Source: Streptomyces sp. CBMA291 (lineage in GTDB: Bacteria > Actinomycetota > Actinomycetes > Streptomycetales > Streptomycetaceae). Taken from it: a stretch of DNA of 64,000 nucleotides. The position numbers and the translations under genes were made by a program. A model generated the notes under the pieces. That model was not told the DNA's origin. It saw nothing but the letters and a program-made list of their open reading frames with translations, and ran no database searches. Position 1 is the first letter of the stretch; each line of letters begins with the position of its first letter. This document shows positions 42,958 to 52,132 of the stretch, one piece after another. The stretch covers positions 124,001 through 188,000 of the forward strand of contig NZ_MSJP01000053.1 in NCBI RefSeq assembly GCF_014596525.1. Direction: 5' to 3'.

Positions 42958-44013
42958 GTGAACATCCTGATCGCGCTCTACTACCTCGGCGCGCTCATCG
43001 GCGCCGGGTTCGTCGTCGCCGGACTCCGCCGGTCCCGGCGCGGCCCCGACGGACCCGTTCACGACCGGTACGAGGCCGCCTTCCTCCTCGGTGGCCCGGC
43101 CAGGGTCGCCGACACCGCGCTGACCGCGCTCCGCGCCGACGGCCGGCTGACGGTCGGCGGCCCCGGCGTCGTGGCCGTCGTCCGCCCCACCGCGTACGAC
43201 CCGGTGGAACGCGTCGTCCTCGCAGCGCACGCCGCGGCGCCGCACGCGCCCCTGCACCGACTCCGGCGCGCCGTGATGCGGCACCCGGCGGTCCAGGAGA
43301 TCGGGATCGGGCTCGCCACGCGGGGGCTCCTCGTCACTCCGGCGGCCCAGCGCGGCAACTTCCGCCGGTGTTTCGTCCTCGGCACCTCGGCGATGCTGCT
43401 GACCCCCGTGACGATCATGATCACGGTGGTGGGCTTCTTCGTCGCCGTGGAGGAACCGGGCGTGTTCCTTCCGGAGACGGAGCCGTCGGGGATGTTCTTC
43501 GCGGGTACGGAGCCGGTGGTCCCGTTCTTCGTGAAGGTGCTGCCCGCCCTGTTCCTCGCCGGGGTCACGGCCCTGGTCTGCGGGGTGCTCGCCTCGGGCC
43601 GGGCCACCCCGGCCGGGCGCCGGGCGGTCTCCGCGTACGAGCGGGACCACGCCGCTCCGGCGGACGCCGCTCTTCCGGTGGCCCTGCGCGGGCTCTCGGC
43701 CGTGCCGGATCCGGCGCTGCGGGAACAGCTCCTCGCCGCCGCGAGGCTCGACCGGTCGATGCGGCGCGGGCGGCGTCGGCGGTCGCACGTCTCCTGGGCG
43801 GACGACGGTCTCGCGACGGAGACCGTGTGGTGCTCGGGGAACAGCGTGTACGGAGCGGGCGGCGGCTCGTGCTCGGGAGGCGGGTCCTGCTCCTCGGACT
43901 CCGGCTGCGGCGGGGGTTCGAGCTGCGGCGGAGGCGGCAGCTCGTGCGGGAGTTCCAGCTCCAGCTCCTGCGGTGGCTCAAGTTCGAGTTCGAGTTCGAG
44001 TTCGAGCGACTGA
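42958..44013 (+). CDS. TIGR04222-like membrane protein with a Cys/Gly/Ser-rich tail
   Basis: The 351-residue protein has a first span at about residues 2-22, a soluble domain (23-140, VHDRYEAAFLLGGPARVADTAL), two further spans near 140-165 and 185-205 and a basic region (RRGRRRRSH). Its last 60 residues are almost only Gly, Ser and seven regularly spaced Cys (292, 305, 311, 317, 323, 330, 338), with WC at the start and a poly-Ser end. By the positive-inside rule (RRSRRG after span 1; basic 270s) both soluble domain and tail face the cytoplasm. The start is GTG 42958, nine bases after GGAGGTGA; GTG 42952 is too close to that site. It follows the DUF692 gene directly, and is probably its substrate (inference). 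Confidence 0.85.
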   Translation: MNILIALYYLGALIGAGFVVAGLRRSRRGPDGPVHDRYEAAFLLGGPARVADTALTALRADGRLTVGGPGVVAVVRPTAYDPVERVVLAAHAAAPHAPLHRLRRAVMRHPAVQEIGIGLATRGLLVTPAAQRGNFRRCFVLGTSAMLLTPVTIMITVVGFFVAVEEPGVFLPETEPSGMFFAGTEPVVPFFVKVLPALFLAGVTALVCGVLASGRATPAGRRAVSAYERDHAAPADAALPVALRGLSAVPDPALREQLLAAARLDRSMRRGRRRRSHVSWADDGLATETVWCSGNSVYGAGGGSCSGGGSCSSDSGCGGGSSCGGGGSSCGSSSSSSCGGSSSSSSSSSSD

Positions 44014-44110
44014 GGCCCTGTAAGGGATGTCCCCGTAAGGGGTACCCCTGTAGGGGGCACGGGGTCGGGGGAAGCCCTGGCAGTCCGGGAAAAGTCCCGG
44101 AAATGACGCC

Positions 44111-44139
44111 GGTGCGGCGCGCTGGCAGCGCGCCGCACC
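44111..44139. terminator. Terminator after the DUF692 operon
   Basis: A perfect 13-bp stem (GGTGCGGCGCGCT / AGCGCGCCGCACC) with a 3-base loop lies 97 bases past the membrane-protein stop, facing the convergent hemQ. Smaller CCCCGTAAGGGG-type hairpins occur at 44030-44060. Confidence 0.75.
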
Positions 44140-44264
44140 CGGAGCCGGACCCGGTGTCGCTGGAACGGCGGGCACATGGTGCCGCCCGTCGTCTGATCTT
44201 CCGGGTCGAGGGGTGGCGCACCCGGCCGGGAGCCGGGCCGCCACCAGGTCTTTCGCGGGGGCCG

Positions 44265-44978
44265 TCAGGCCAGGCCCGCCACCAGATCGGCGACGCTCTT
44301 GCGTCGGCCGGTGAAGAACGGCACCTCTTCGCGGACGTGCATCCGGGCCTCGGAGGCACGCAGGTGGCGCATGAGGTCGACGATACGGTGCAGCTCGTCG
44401 GCCTCGAAGGCCAGGAGCCACTCGTAGTCGCCGAGCGAGAAGGAGGCGACCGTGTTGGCGCGCACGTCGGGGTAGCCGCGGGCCATCTTGCCGTGGTCGG
44501 CGAGCATCCGGCGCCGGTCCTCGTCGGGCAGCAGGTACCAGTCGTAGGAGCGGACGAACGGGTAGACCGAGACGTAGTCGCGGGCGTTCTCGTCGGCCAG
44601 GAAGGCCGGGATGTGCGACTTGTTGAACTCGGCGGGGCGGTGCAGCGCCATGTTCGACCAGACCGGCTCAAGGGCGCGGCCCAGACGGGTGCGGCGGAAG
44701 AGGTTGTACGCCTCCTGAAGCTCGTCGCTCGTCTCGGCGTGCCACCAGATCATCACATCGGCGTCGGCGCGCAGACCGGACAGGTCGTACGTGCCGCGGA
44801 CGGTGATGTCCTTGGCCCCGAGCTGGTCGAACAGCTCTTGGACCTCGTCGGCGTAGCCGCCGCGGTCCTCGGGGAGAACGTCGCGCAGCTTGAAGACGGA
44901 CCACAGGGTGTAGCGGATGACCTCGTTGAGGTCCTTCGCCTTCTTACCGGCGTTCGGGATCTTTTCGGGCGCACTCAT
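44265..44978 (-). CDS. hemQ: Coproheme decarboxylase
   Basis: Final step of the coproporphyrin-dependent route: oxidative decarboxylation of coproheme to haem b. The 237-residue protein of the chlorite-dismutase fold has the actinobacterial N-terminus ([16 protein letters not shown]), [21 protein letters not shown] and [25 protein letters not shown] with the Tyr of the catalytic site. Start ATG 44978, 17 bases after the hemY stop, so hemY-hemQ form an operon. Confidence 0.93.
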   Translation of the reverse strand: MSAPEKIPNAGKKAKDLNEVIRYTLWSVFKLRDVLPEDRGGYADEVQELFDQLGAKDITVRGTYDLSGLRADADVMIWWHAETSDELQEAYNLFRRTRLGRALEPVWSNMALHRPAEFNKSHIPAFLADENARDYVSVYPFVRSYDWYLLPDEDRRRMLADHGKMARGYPDVRANTVASFSLGDYEWLLAFEADELHRIVDLMRHLRASEARMHVREEVPFFTGRRKSVADLVAGLA

Positions 44979-44995
44979 ACGCCTATTCTCGCCCG

Positions 44996-46450
44996 TCACA
45001 GGGAGTGCCCCGCACCGGGGTCGGTCCTTTGCGACGTGGCAATGATCTCGTCCGCCGCGCGCTGGGCGGAGGCGACGCAGGCGGGGATGCCGACGCCGTC
45101 GTACGCGGCACCGGCGATCCGCAGTCCGGGGAGCGCGGCGACCGCCTCGCGGACCCGGGCGACCCGGGCGAGATGGCCGACCGGGTACTGCGGCAGTCCG
45201 TCGAGCCAGCGGGTGACCGTGGTGGCGACGGGGCGGGCGGCGAGCCCGGTGGCGGCGGCGAGGTCCTTGAGGGAGGCGGTGACGAGGTCGGCGTCCTCTC
45301 GGTTCACCTGGTCCTCCTCGCCGTGGCGGCCGACGGAGGTGCGCAGCACGAAGAGGTCGGGGGCGGCTTCGGCGACCCAGCGCCACTTCTGCGAGGAGAA
45401 GGTGGAGGCCTTGATCGTGTGCCCGTCGACGGGGGGCACGAGGAAGCCGGAGCCGCTGAGGGCGGGCATGTCGGCGCGCCGGAAGGCCAGGGTGACCAGG
45501 GCCATCGAGGCGTACTCGACGGCTCGCAGTTCACCGGCGGCGGTGGGCGCGTGGTCGGCGAGGAGGCCGGCGGCGGGTCCCGCAGGGGTGGCGAGGACGA
45601 CGCCGTCGGCGTCGAGGACGCGGTCGCCGCCCACGACGACCTGCCAGCCGCCGCCTTCGGTGCGGCGGAGCGCGGTCACGGGCGCGTCGGTGAGGATCTC
45701 GCCACCGGCCGCGCGGACGGCGGCGGCGACGGCGCCGGGCAGGGTGCCGACGCCGCCCTCGATGCCGAGGAAGACGGAGCCGCCGATTCCGGTGGCGGCG
45801 CCCGCCGGGTCGGGGGTGACGGCCGCTCCGGCCCGCTGGACGGCGTGGACGGCTTCGGTGAGCGTGGGGTGGGAGCGGGCCGCGTCGAAGAGTCCGGGGA
45901 CGGCGGCGCGCAGCGAGATGCGGTAGGCGTCTCCGGCGTAGACGCCGCCGAGGAGGGGTTCCACGAGCCGGTCGACGACCTCGTGGCCCATGCGGGCGGC
46001 GACGTACTCGCCGATGGCGATGTCGTCGCCGATCTCGGTCGGGGGCAGTTCGACGTCCCGGCCGACACGGCGGACGCCCTCCTCGGAGAGGAGGCCCTCG
46101 ACGGCCTCGGGGGCGCCGGGGACGCCCATGACGTGGCCCTTGGGCATGGGGACGAGTCCGCCCCTGGACCACACGGACGCGGTGGTGGTGGCGGGGGCCT
46201 GGAGGCGGTCGCCGAGGCCGACGGCCCTGGCGAGGCCGATGGCCTCGGGGCGGCGGGCGAGCAGTGATTCGGCGCCCAGGTCCACGGGGGCTCCGGCGAT
46301 CTCCCCGGCGAGCAGCTTGCCGCCGAGGCGGCCGCCCGCTTCGAGGAGGGTCACCCGGTGGCCCGCGGTGGCGAGCCGGTGGGCGGCCGCGAGTCCGGCG
46401 ATACCGCCTCCGGCGACGACGACATGGGTTCCCGTGGTGTCCGCGTTCAT
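44996..46450 (-). CDS. hemY: Coproporphyrinogen III / protoporphyrinogen oxidase
   Basis: FAD-dependent oxidase; in actinobacteria it makes coproporphyrin III. The 484-residue protein has the dinucleotide motif [23 protein letters not shown], and YPVGHLARV and [18 protein letters not shown] near the C-terminus. It is upstream of hemQ on the same transcript. It is divergent from the DUF4349 gene; its name varies (hemG, hemY, cgoX). Confidence 0.93.
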   Translation of the reverse strand: MNADTTGTHVVVAGGGIAGLAAAHRLATAGHRVTLLEAGGRLGGKLLAGEIAGAPVDLGAESLLARRPEAIGLARAVGLGDRLQAPATTTASVWSRGGLVPMPKGHVMGVPGAPEAVEGLLSEEGVRRVGRDVELPPTEIGDDIAIGEYVAARMGHEVVDRLVEPLLGGVYAGDAYRISLRAAVPGLFDAARSHPTLTEAVHAVQRAGAAVTPDPAGAATGIGGSVFLGIEGGVGTLPGAVAAAVRAAGGEILTDAPVTALRRTEGGGWQVVVGGDRVLDADGVVLATPAGPAAGLLADHAPTAAGELRAVEYASMALVTLAFRRADMPALSGSGFLVPPVDGHTIKASTFSSQKWRWVAEAAPDLFVLRTSVGRHGEEDQVNREDADLVTASLKDLAAATGLAARPVATTVTRWLDGLPQYPVGHLARVARVREAVAALPGLRIAGAAYDGVGIPACVASAQRAADEIIATSQRTDPGAGHSL

Positions 46451-46552
46451 GGGGTCACTCTCTCAAACCGCCGGGGGTCCGCTGTGCCGAGGCCGTTCGG
46501 CGGGGCCCGCCTGTTCCGAGGCCGGAACGTGACCACTTCGCGATCACCGAAC

Positions 46553-46583
46553 GGCAATCCTTCCGCAGGATCGGTACGTCTAA
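46553..46583 (+). promoter_or_regulatory. Possible ECF sigma promoter of the DUF4349 gene
   Basis: GGCAATCC, a 16-base spacer and CGTCTAA (46577-46583) resemble a SigE-type promoter; the -35 is imperfect. It lies 37 bases before the ATG, in the divergent gap with hemY. Confidence 0.4.
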
Positions 46584-46619
46584 CGAAGGACATCCGCCAC
46601 GATCCCTTGGGGGACGACC

Positions 46620-47693
46620 ATGACGAACGTACGCGGCACGAGGAGAGCGCGGGCGGCGGCGGGCGGTGCGCTGCTGACGGCCGCGCTGCTGCTGACCGGC
46701 TGCGCGGGCGGCGGCGAGACGGACTCGGGCAAGTCGGACATGAGCGCGGCGCGGCCCGCCGACGGGCCGGGCGCGGGGGACGCCGCCGCGCAGGCGGACG
46801 GGAAGAGCGGGACCCAGACCGGGACCCAGGTCAAGCCGCAGGCCCGGCAGCACGTCATCCGGACGGCCTCGCTCTCGGTGGAGGTCGACGACGCGGCGAA
46901 GGCCCTGGCCACGGCCCGCCGGGTGGCGGCGGAGGCGGGCGGGCGCGTGGAGAACGAGAGGACGGAGCGGGGCGACGACACCCGGATGACCTCCGTGATC
47001 GTGCTGCGGGTGCCGCAGGAGCGGTACGACGCGGTGCTCACGGAGCTGGCGGGCACGGGGCGGCTGCTGGCCCGGAAGGCGGACGCCAAGGACGTCACCG
47101 ATCAGGTGGTGGACGTCGAGAGCCGGATCGCGACCCAGCGGGCGAGCGTGGCGCGGGTGCGGGAGCTGATGGACCGGGCGGAGAAGCTGTCCGACGTGGT
47201 GACCCTTGAGGGGGAGCTGAGCCGTCGTCAGGCGGATCTGGAGGCCCTGCTCGCCCAGCAGACCTCGCTGAAGGACCGGACGTCGCTGTCGACGATCACG
47301 CTCTCCCTCTCGGAGAAGCTACGGGAGGAGGCGGAGGCGCCCGCCGAGGGCCGTCCGGGCTTCGGCGACGCGCTGTCGGGTGGCTGGAACGCGCTGGTGG
47401 GCGCGGCCGCCTGGGTCGGGATCGTCCTCGCGGCGCTGGCTCCGTGGCTGGTGGTGGCGGTGGTCCTGTTCCTGCTGTGGCGTCGGCTGGTCCGGCCGCG
47501 CCTCGCGGCCCGGCGTCCGGCCGCCCCCTCCCCCGTACGCCCTCACACCCCGCGCAACGCCGCCGGGGCTCCGCTGGCGGACGGGCCCTCGGAGGCGTCC
47601 GGGGCGGGTGCGGCGGCCCCGGCGGGGAGCGCTCCGGCGGCCGGGAGCGCCCCGGAGGCGGGGCGGGCACCCGAGAATGGGGCCCATGACTGA
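46620..47693 (+). CDS. DUF4349 lipoprotein
   Basis: The 357-residue protein has a lipoprotein signal (ALLTAALLLTGCAGG), a low-complexity Ala/Gly/Asp region, the DUF4349 beta domain (IRTASLSVEVDDAAKALATA; RVENERTERGDD) and a long coiled-coil (VVDVESRIATQRASVARVRELMDRAEKL...). A C-terminal membrane span (WVGIVLAALAPWLVVAVVLFLLW) and a basic, Ala/Gly/Pro-rich tail follow. It is anchored at both ends, unusual for a lipoprotein. The role is unknown. Its last codons overlap the next gene by eight bases. Confidence 0.85.
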   Translation: MTNVRGTRRARAAAGGALLTAALLLTGCAGGGETDSGKSDMSAARPADGPGAGDAAAQADGKSGTQTGTQVKPQARQHVIRTASLSVEVDDAAKALATARRVAAEAGGRVENERTERGDDTRMTSVIVLRVPQERYDAVLTELAGTGRLLARKADAKDVTDQVVDVESRIATQRASVARVRELMDRAEKLSDVVTLEGELSRRQADLEALLAQQTSLKDRTSLSTITLSLSEKLREEAEAPAEGRPGFGDALSGGWNALVGAAAWVGIVLAALAPWLVVAVVLFLLWRRLVRPRLAARRPAAPSPVRPHTPRNAAGAPLADGPSEASGAGAAAPAGSAPAAGSAPEAGRAPENGAHD

Positions 47694-49059
47694 ACGCATG
47701 GTGGTGGTCGGGGGCGACGCGGCGGGGATGTCCGCCGCCTCGCAGGCGCGCAGGCTGAAGGGGCCCGAGGAGCTGGAGATCGTCGCTTTCGAGCGCGGTC
47801 ACTTCTCGTCGTTCTCGGCCTGCGGCATCCCGTACTGGGTCGGCGGGGACGTGGCGTCCCGGGACGAGCTGATCGCGCGGTCGCCTGAGGAGCACCGGGC
47901 GCGGGACATCGATCTGCGGATGCGGACGGAGGTCACGGAGATCGACGTGGCGGGCCGCCGGGTCCTCTCCCGGGATCTGGAGGCCGGTACGGAGGCGTGG
48001 ACGGGGTACGACAAGCTGGTGATCGCGACGGGGGCGCGGCCCCGGCGTCCGGCGCTGCCGGGGATCGACGCGCCCGGGGTGCACGGGGTGCAGACCCTGG
48101 ACGACGGGCAGGCGCTGCTCGACTCGCTCGCGGGGACGCCGGGGCGGCGGGCGGTGGTGGTGGGCGCCGGGTACATCGGGGTGGAGATGGCCGAGGCGCT
48201 GCTGAACCGCGGGTACGAGGTGACGGTGCTGCACCGGGGCGAGCAGCCGATGGCGACGCTCGACGCGGACATGGGGCGCCTGGTGCACCGGGCGATGGAC
48301 GGTCTGGGGATCAGGACGGTGGCCTCGGCGGCGGCGACGGGGGTCCTGGTCGGCGAGGACGGCCGGGTGCGGGCGGTGACGACGGACGAGGCCGAGTATC
48401 CGGCGGACGTGGTGGTCCTGGGGATGGGGGTGGTCCCGGAGACCTCGCTGGCGCGGGCCGCGGGTCTGCCCCTGGGGGTGAGCGGGGGGCTCCTGACGGA
48501 TCTCGCGATGCGGGTGCGGGGCCATGAGGACATCTGGGCGGGCGGCGACTGCGTGGAGGTCCTCGATCTGGTCGCCAACCGGGACCGGCACGTGCCGCTG
48601 GGGACGCACGCCAACAAGCACGGGCAGGTGATCGGGACGAACGCGGGCGGCGGGTACGCGACGTTCCCCGGGGTGGTGGGGACGGCGGTGTCCAAGGTGT
48701 GCGATCTGGAGATCGCGCGGACGGGGCTGCGGGAGAAGGACGCCCGGGAGGTGGGGCTGCGGTTCGTGTCGGTGACGGTGGAGTCGACGAGCCGGGCGGG
48801 GTACTACCCGGGGGCGGCGCCGATGACGGTGAAGATGCTGGCCGAGCGGCGTACGGGCCGGCTGCTCGGGGTGCAGATCGTGGGCCGTGAGGGGGCGGCG
48901 AAGCGGGTGGACGTGGCGGCGGTGGCGCTGACGGCGGGGATGACCGTGGAGGCGATGACGGCCCTGGACCTGGGGTACGCGCCGCCGTTCTCCCCGGTGT
49001 GGGACCCGGTCCTGATCGCGGCCCGCAAGGCGACGGCGGCGGTCAGGGCGGCGGGCTGA
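47686..49059 (+). CDS. FAD-dependent oxidoreductase (CoA-disulfide reductase-like)
   Basis: The 457-residue flavoprotein has MVVVGGDAAGMSAASQARR and a second Rossmann motif VVVGAGYIGVEMAE. SSFSACGIPYWVGG has the single-Cys active site of CoA-disulfide reductases and NADH oxidases (not the CxxxxC of disulfide reductases). The C-terminal dimerisation region is typical. The start is ATG 47686, overlapping the DUF4349 stop by eight bases; alternatives at 47677 and 47698 exist. Substrate unknown; it may use mycothiol-related or CoA disulfides. Confidence 0.88.
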   Translation: MTERMVVVGGDAAGMSAASQARRLKGPEELEIVAFERGHFSSFSACGIPYWVGGDVASRDELIARSPEEHRARDIDLRMRTEVTEIDVAGRRVLSRDLEAGTEAWTGYDKLVIATGARPRRPALPGIDAPGVHGVQTLDDGQALLDSLAGTPGRRAVVVGAGYIGVEMAEALLNRGYEVTVLHRGEQPMATLDADMGRLVHRAMDGLGIRTVASAAATGVLVGEDGRVRAVTTDEAEYPADVVVLGMGVVPETSLARAAGLPLGVSGGLLTDLAMRVRGHEDIWAGGDCVEVLDLVANRDRHVPLGTHANKHGQVIGTNAGGGYATFPGVVGTAVSKVCDLEIARTGLREKDAREVGLRFVSVTVESTSRAGYYPGAAPMTVKMLAERRTGRLLGVQIVGREGAAKRVDVAAVALTAGMTVEAMTALDLGYAPPFSPVWDPVLIAARKATAAVRAAG

Positions 49060-49185
49060 GGCCCTGGGGGCGCTGGGGGCTGCGGGGGCGTCGGGGGTTT
49101 CCCGTAGGGGCGCCGGGGCTCTCCGGCCGGAGCATCAGGGCTTACCCGTAGGGGCGCCGGGCCCCGCTCCGTGCCGGACGCGCGG

Positions 49186-49219
49186 CGGCTCCCGTACGGG
49201 ATGTTCCGTACGGGAGCCG
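49186..49219. terminator. Bidirectional terminator between the flavoprotein gene and hemE
   Basis: A perfect 14-bp stem (CGGCTCCCGTACGG / CCGTACGGGAGCCG) with a 6-base loop lies between convergent genes. A partial copy of the arm recurs upstream. Confidence 0.8.
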
Positions 49220-49247
49220 GGTGCCGTGCCGTGGACCGCCGGGTGGG

Positions 49248-50363
49248 TCAGACGGCCGTGCGCGTGTGGACGTACTCGACGAGACGGCTCAGGGCGTCCG
49301 GGTCCATCGAGGGCATGACGCCGTGGCCCAGGTTGAAGACATGGCCTTCGAGGTCCTTCGCGGCGGTCAGGATCTCGTCGGTCTTGGCCTCGACGACCTG
49401 CCGGGAGGCGAAGAGCACGGCGGGGTCCAGATTGCCCTGGAGCGCCTTGCCGGGGCCGACGCGGCGGGCGGCCTCGTCGAGCGGGACCCGCCAGTCGACG
49501 CCGACGACGTCCGCTCCGGCCTCGCCCATGAGGCCGAGCAGCTCGCCGGTGCCGACGCCGAAGTGGATGCGGGGGACGCCGTATCCGGCGACCGCGTCGA
49601 AGACCTTCGCGGAGGCGGGCAGCACGGAGCGGCGGTAGTCGGCGGGGGCGAGGGCGCCGACCCAGGAGTCGAAGAGCTGGACGGCGGAGGCGCCGGCCTC
49701 GATCTGGACCTTGAGGAAGGTCGCGGTGATCTCGGCGAGGCGGTCGAGCAGATCCGCCCAGAGCTGCGGGTCGCCGTACATCAGCGCCTTGGTGTGCTCG
49801 TGGTTGCGCGAAGGGCCGCCCTCGACGAGGTAGCTGGCGAGCGTGAAGGGCGCCCCGGCGAAGCCGATGAGCGGGGTGTCGCCCAGCTCGCCGGTGAGCA
49901 TGCCGATGGCCTCGGTGACGTAGTGGACGTCCTCGGGGGTCAGGTCGCGCAGCCGGGCCAGGTCGGCGCGGGTGCGGATCGGGTCGGCGACGACCGGGCC
50001 GACGCCGGGCTTGATGTCGAGGTCGACGCCGATGGCCTTGAGGGGGACGACGATGTCGCTGAAGTAGATGGCGGCGTCGACCTTGTGCCGGCGGACCGGC
50101 TGGAGGGTGATCTCGGTGACCAGCTCGGGCCGCATGCACGATTCGAGCATGGGGATGCCCTCGCGCACCTTCAGGTACTCGGGGAGGGAGCGCCCGGCCT
50201 GCCGCATGAACCACACGGGGGTGTGGGGCACGGGCTCCCGCCTGCACGCCTTGAGGAACGCGGAGTCGTACGTCCGCGACTGCTTGTCCGTCTGCTGGCC
50301 CGTGGAGGGGGTGTTCCCGGCCCCGGCCGCGCCATGGGAGAGGGGAAGGTCGTTGGCACTCAC
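49248..50363 (-). CDS. hemE: Uroporphyrinogen decarboxylase
   Basis: Decarboxylates uroporphyrinogen III to coproporphyrinogen III, the branch point into the coproporphyrin route. The 371-residue protein has [12 protein letters not shown] (substrate-binding Arg residues), [33 protein letters not shown] and NLGHGVMP. The start is GTG 50363 ([10 protein letters not shown]); an upstream in-frame ATG adds a basic stretch without support. hemY and hemQ are 4 kb away on the same strand, with two + strand genes between. Confidence 0.95.
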   Translation of the reverse strand: MSANDLPLSHGAAGAGNTPSTGQQTDKQSRTYDSAFLKACRREPVPHTPVWFMRQAGRSLPEYLKVREGIPMLESCMRPELVTEITLQPVRRHKVDAAIYFSDIVVPLKAIGVDLDIKPGVGPVVADPIRTRADLARLRDLTPEDVHYVTEAIGMLTGELGDTPLIGFAGAPFTLASYLVEGGPSRNHEHTKALMYGDPQLWADLLDRLAEITATFLKVQIEAGASAVQLFDSWVGALAPADYRRSVLPASAKVFDAVAGYGVPRIHFGVGTGELLGLMGEAGADVVGVDWRVPLDEAARRVGPGKALQGNLDPAVLFASRQVVEAKTDEILTAAKDLEGHVFNLGHGVMPSMDPDALSRLVEYVHTRTAV

Positions 50364-50454
50364 GCCCCGAATCTTCGCATGTGGCGGGAAGCCGCTCGGC
50401 CGGGCCGGGTGTCCCTCCCTGCACGGAGGCCCCGTTCCGCCTACTCTTCCCCGC

Positions 50455-51147
50455 ATGGCTGCGGCTCAGGGACATTCTTCCGATCATTCCGACGGCGAAC
50501 GAGGGACAGGCGAAACGGCGGACAGCACGGAGACGAACCCGGTACCGCTCGCGTTCCGGCGCGCGGTGGAGGCGTTGCGCGCGACCCGGCCGAGGCCGGA
50601 GGTGGAGATCGATCCGACGCGCCCGCCGCAGCGCCTCGCGCCCTACGCGTACGCGCTGGAGGCGGCCGTCGTGGACGGTGAGGAGGACCTCGCGGACGGG
50701 CGGCTCGTGCTGCTGCACGATCCGGACGGGCACGAGGCCTGGAAGGGAACGTTCCGCCTCGTGACCCTGGTCCGGGCGGAGCTGGAGCCCGAGATGGCGG
50801 CGGACCCGCTGCTGCCCGAGGTGTGCTGGTCCTGGCTGACGGGGGCCCTTGAGGCGCGGGGGCTCTCGTACGGGGAGTCGAGCGGGACCGTGACGATGGC
50901 GGGCTCGCATTACTTCGGGGGGCTCGCGGAGCGCCGTCCGGCGACGCAGATCGAGATCCGGGCGTCCTGGACCCCGCGCGAGGGGCTGGGCGGGGTGCCG
51001 GACACCGGGGCGCATCTGGCCGCCTGGTGCGATCTGCTCTGCCAGATCGCGGGGCTGCCGCCCGCGCCGGTCGAGCCGGGGGCGGGGACGGTGTCGGGGG
51101 CGGGGGTCGTCTCGTTGCCCCAGCGCCGGGGTCCCCAGCAGCCCTGA
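50455..51147 (+). CDS. DUF3000 protein
   Basis: The 230-residue protein belongs to an actinobacterial family with unknown function: [41 protein letters not shown] and [12 protein letters not shown]. Soluble, no signal. It is divergent from hemE by 91 bases. Confidence 0.8.
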   Translation: MAAAQGHSSDHSDGERGTGETADSTETNPVPLAFRRAVEALRATRPRPEVEIDPTRPPQRLAPYAYALEAAVVDGEEDLADGRLVLLHDPDGHEAWKGTFRLVTLVRAELEPEMAADPLLPEVCWSWLTGALEARGLSYGESSGTVTMAGSHYFGGLAERRPATQIEIRASWTPREGLGGVPDTGAHLAAWCDLLCQIAGLPPAPVEPGAGTVSGAGVVSLPQRRGPQQP

Positions 51148-51303
51148 GGGGCGCCCGGACGGATGCCCCGGCGCTCCCCCGTGGGGGTGACGGGGCGTGA
51201 CCGCTCGTAGGATGATCGATCACGCGTCCGAATTGCCCTGATTGTTACTCACCAAAACGTGATCTTTCTCTAAAGGCGGGCGGTACACCTGCCGAAGGAG
51301 TCA

Positions 51304-51327
51304 GTGACCCTTCACTGCACGGGTCAC
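51304..51327. promoter_or_regulatory. Inverted repeat GTGACCC-N10-GGGTCAC before the response-regulator gene
   Basis: Perfect 7-bp arms 57 bases before the GTG start. The arms are wide enough for a dimeric regulator on one helix face, possibly autoregulation by the response regulator itself, or for a leader hairpin. Confidence 0.4.
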
Positions 51328-51383
51328 CCCCCGGCTTCTTCCCCGAGCCGGCCCGTCCCGCACCCTTCCCCCCAGGAGGCCTG

Positions 51384-52049
51384 GTGTCCGTTCTCCTCGA
51401 GCAGCCCGCAAGCCTGGTCGCCTACCGCCCGAACAAGCCGACGGCCATGGTCGTCGTGGCCGACCCGCGCGTCCGTTCCACCGTGACCCGCCACCTGTGG
51501 GCCCTCGGAGTACGTGACGTGATCGAGGCTTCGTCCATCGCGGAGGCCCGTCCCCGCGTCGGCAACCCGCGCGACATCTGCGTGGCCGACGTCCACCTGC
51601 CCGACGGCAGCGGCCTGACCCTGCTGTCCGAGACCCGCGCCGCCGGCTGGCCCAACGGCCTCGCCCTCTCGGCCGCCGACGACATCGGCGCCGTGCGCAA
51701 CGCCCTCGCGGGCGGTGTGAAGGGCTATGTCGTCACCGGCACCCGGACCAACATCGGCCACCCGACCCGGCCCGGCGCCGCCCCCATCGGTGCCGCCGCC
51801 GCCCGGCTCGGCCACCGCCGCCCCCCGGGTGCCCCGAGCCACCCGGGCGGCTACCGCGAGCTCTCCGGCCGTGAGGTCGAGGTGCTCCGGCTCGTCGCGG
51901 AAGGCCAGTCGAACAAGGCCATCGGCGTCTCCATGGGCCTCTCGGCCCTCACCGTGAAGAGCCACCTCGCCCGGATCGCCCGCAAGCTGGGCACCGGAGA
52001 CCGCGCCGGCATGGTCGCGGTGGCCCTGCGGACCGGGATCATCCACTGA
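51384..52049 (+). CDS. LuxR-type (NarL family) response regulator
   Basis: The 221-residue protein has a receiver-like domain with candidate phosphoacceptor Asp69 (CVADVHLPDGSG), a low-complexity Pro/Gly/Ala linker and a C-terminal LuxR helix-turn-helix (LSGREVEVLRLVAEGQSNKAIGVSMGLSALTVKSHLARI). There is no sensor kinase gene adjacent. The receiver has ADP at the acidic pocket (ADPRV) where two acids are usual, so phosphorylation is uncertain. GTG start behind AGGAGG. An inverted repeat precedes it and a hairpin follows. Confidence 0.9.
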   Translation: MSVLLEQPASLVAYRPNKPTAMVVVADPRVRSTVTRHLWALGVRDVIEASSIAEARPRVGNPRDICVADVHLPDGSGLTLLSETRAAGWPNGLALSAADDIGAVRNALAGGVKGYVVTGTRTNIGHPTRPGAAPIGAAAARLGHRRPPGAPSHPGGYRELSGREVEVLRLVAEGQSNKAIGVSMGLSALTVKSHLARIARKLGTGDRAGMVAVALRTGIIH

Positions 52050-52072
52050 CCCCAGCGGTCGACGACAAGCCC

Positions 52073-52106
52073 GCGCCTGTCGACGGAACGTTCCGTCGAC
52101 AGGCGC
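52073..52106 (+). terminator. Terminator after the response-regulator gene
   Basis: A perfect 34-base palindrome (17-bp arms, GCGCCTGTCGACGGAAC and complement, no separate loop) lies 23 bases after the stop. Confidence 0.75.
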
Positions 52107-52132
52107 TTGCCGTTCACCGATACCCTTGACAG

